Source: Gammaproteobacteria bacterium
Lineage (GTDB): Bacteria; Pseudomonadota; Gammaproteobacteria; Steroidobacterales; Steroidobacteraceae
Direction of reading: 5' to 3'
Assembly (NCBI GenBank): GCA_030039615.1
Contig: JASHVF010000190.1
Span: 1-5,606, forward strand
DNA: 5,606 bases
Part shown: positions 4,693 through 5,606 of the stretch, piece after piece
How the letters are laid out: the number at the start of each line of letters is the position of its first letter
How positions within the stretch are numbered: the first letter of the stretch is position 1
Notes under the pieces: model-generated
What the model was told of the DNA's origin: nothing
The model's database searches: none
Seen by the model: the letters and a program-made list of their open reading frames with translations, nothing else
Made by a program: the position numbers and the translations under genes

Positions 4693-5606
4693 GCGCTCCG
4701 GCGCGCCGCCTCGAGGCGCCGCGCGATCGCATCGAGCAGCAGCCCGGCGATGTCGGTGCCGAACTGCTTGTCGAGCTCGCGCACGCCGGTCGGGCTCGTG
4801 ACGTTGATCTCCGTGACGTAGCCGCCGATCACGTCGAGCCCGACGAACATCATGCCCTTCGCCGCCATCACCGGCCCGATCTCACCGGCAAGCCAGCGGT
4901 CCCGGTCGGTGAGCTCGCGACCGACGCCCCGGGCTCCGGCGGCGAGGTTGCCGCGGTGGTCTTCGCCCGAGGGCATGCGGGCGAGGGCGTAGGGCGCCGC
5001 TACGCCGTCGATCAGCAGCACACGCGAGTCGCCCGTGGTGGCGATCTCGGGGAGATGGCGCTGCACGATGGCGAAGCGCCGCCCGTAATTGGTGAGCGTC
5101 TCGAACACGACGCGCGCATTGGGGTCGCCCTGGCCGAGCACGAAGATCGAGCGCCCGCCCATACCCTCGAGCGGCTTGACCACGATCCGCCCATGCTCGC
5201 GCAGGAAGGCGGCCATCGCGCCCATGTCCCGGGTGACCAATGTCGGGGCGCAGCACTGCGGGAACCAGGCGGTGTAGACCTTCTCGTTCATGTCGCGCAG
5301 GCCCTGCGGCCGGTTCACGACCAGGACGCCGGCGCCTTCGGCCCGCTCCAGGATGTAGGTGCTGTAGATGTACTCGGTGTCGAACGGCGGGTCCTTGCGC
5401 ATCAGCAGGCAGTCGAGCGCCGCGAGCGGCTCGGTGCGCGCCTCCCCGAGCGTGAACCAGCCCTTGGGGTCGGCCCGCACGGTCAGGGGGCGCATCCGCC
5501 CGTGGGCGACGCCGTCGCGCAGCAGCAGGTCGCCCTGCTCGAGGTAGCTCAGGGCGAAGCCGCGGGCCTGCGCGGCGAGCAGCATCGCGAGCGTCGTGTC
5601 CTTCGC
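4689..5606 (-). CDS. gshB: Glutathione synthetase (5'-truncated by window edge)
   Basis: This ATP-grasp ligase joins gamma-glutamylcysteine and glycine, the second step of glutathione synthesis in the cytosol. Numbering from the Met encoded at 5583-5585, family motifs are LMRKDPPFDTEYIY (61-74), NRPQGLRDMNEK (91-102), VKPLEGMGGRSIF (136-148, nucleotide binding), RGNLAAGARG (211-220) and FVGLDVIGGYVTEINVTSPTG (247-267, split here as FVGLDVIGG plus VTEINVTSPTG). That Met is not the start: the frame stays open to the window edge, giving seven more residues (AKDTTLA) that align with the E. coli KDSSFA stretch. About 16 N-terminal residues are therefore missing, and the promoter of the operon must be outside. 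The stop TGA overlaps the GTG start of the tonB-like gene. Visible length is 305 residues against 316 in E. coli. Confidence 0.96.
   Translation of the reverse strand, partial: AKDTTLAMLLAAQARGFALSYLEQGDLLLRDGVAHGRMRPLTVRADPKGWFTLGEARTEPLAALDCLLMRKDPPFDTEYIYSTYILERAEGAGVLVVNRPQGLRDMNEKVYTAWFPQCCAPTLVTRDMGAMAAFLREHGRIVVKPLEGMGGRSIFVLGQGDPNARVVFETLTNYGRRFAIVQRHLPEIATTGDSRVLLIDGVAAPYALARMPSGEDHRGNLAAGARGVGRELTDRDRWLAGEIGPVMAAKGMMFVGLDVIGGYVTEINVTSPTGVRELDKQFGTDIAGLLLDAIARRLEAARRSA

Noticed and set aside
3724..4821. Long plus-strand reading frame (365 codons) opposite the tonB-like gene and the end of gshB
   Set aside because: It is rich in Arg, Gly, Ala and Glu with no recognisable motif, and it lies opposite two genes with clear family motifs. 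Long antisense frames are expected in GC-rich DNA.
5583..5585. ATG as the start of gshB
   Set aside because: The frame is open through the window edge and the seven preceding codons match the conserved N-terminal region of glutathione synthetase.

Overview
This window is a compact, GC-rich piece of bacterial chromosome. It holds seven protein genes and almost no intergenic DNA. All seven belong to ordinary proteobacterial families, and the set and order point to a gammaproteobacterium: the minus-strand run glutathione synthetase - TonB-like protein - YqgE/AlgH - YqgF - aspartate carbamoyltransferase next to pilU resembles the Pseudomonas aeruginosa gshB-tonB3-algH-yqgF-pyrR-pyrB-pyrC' region, where pilT-pilU also lies close by. 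I cannot fix the order or genus from the sequence alone.

Layout. Positions 1-750 (+) hold the C-terminal two thirds of the type IV pilus retraction ATPase PilU; its start lies left of the window. Everything else is on the minus strand and, read from right to left, forms one likely operon: gshB (5' end cut off by the right edge), tonB-like (GTG start overlapping the gshB stop), yqgE, yqgF/ruvX, pyrB and a pyrK-like gene. The pyrK-like gene converges on pilU so tightly that the two stop codons overlap. No stretch of 300 bases lacks a gene. The only gaps are 51 nt before yqgE, which contains a good sigma70-type promoter candidate, and 39 nt before yqgF, which is a GC-rich potential hairpin.

How the genes fit together. 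pyrB makes carbamoyl aspartate, the second step of de novo UMP synthesis. The pyrK-like product has the FAD and 2Fe-2S signatures of the electron-transfer subunit of class 1B dihydroorotate dehydrogenase, the fourth step. gshB completes glutathione. The TonB-like protein would couple inner-membrane proton motive force to the outer membrane, and its P. aeruginosa counterpart has been linked to twitching motility, the process PilU serves. YqgE and YqgF are widespread companions of this locus.

The most interesting departure from the Pseudomonas arrangement is at the pyrimidine end. pyrR is absent between yqgF and pyrB, the inactive dihydroorotase gene pyrC' is absent after pyrB, and a pyrK-like gene takes that place without an adjacent pyrD. 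I found no mobile element, tRNA, rRNA, CRISPR array or other clearly novel system.
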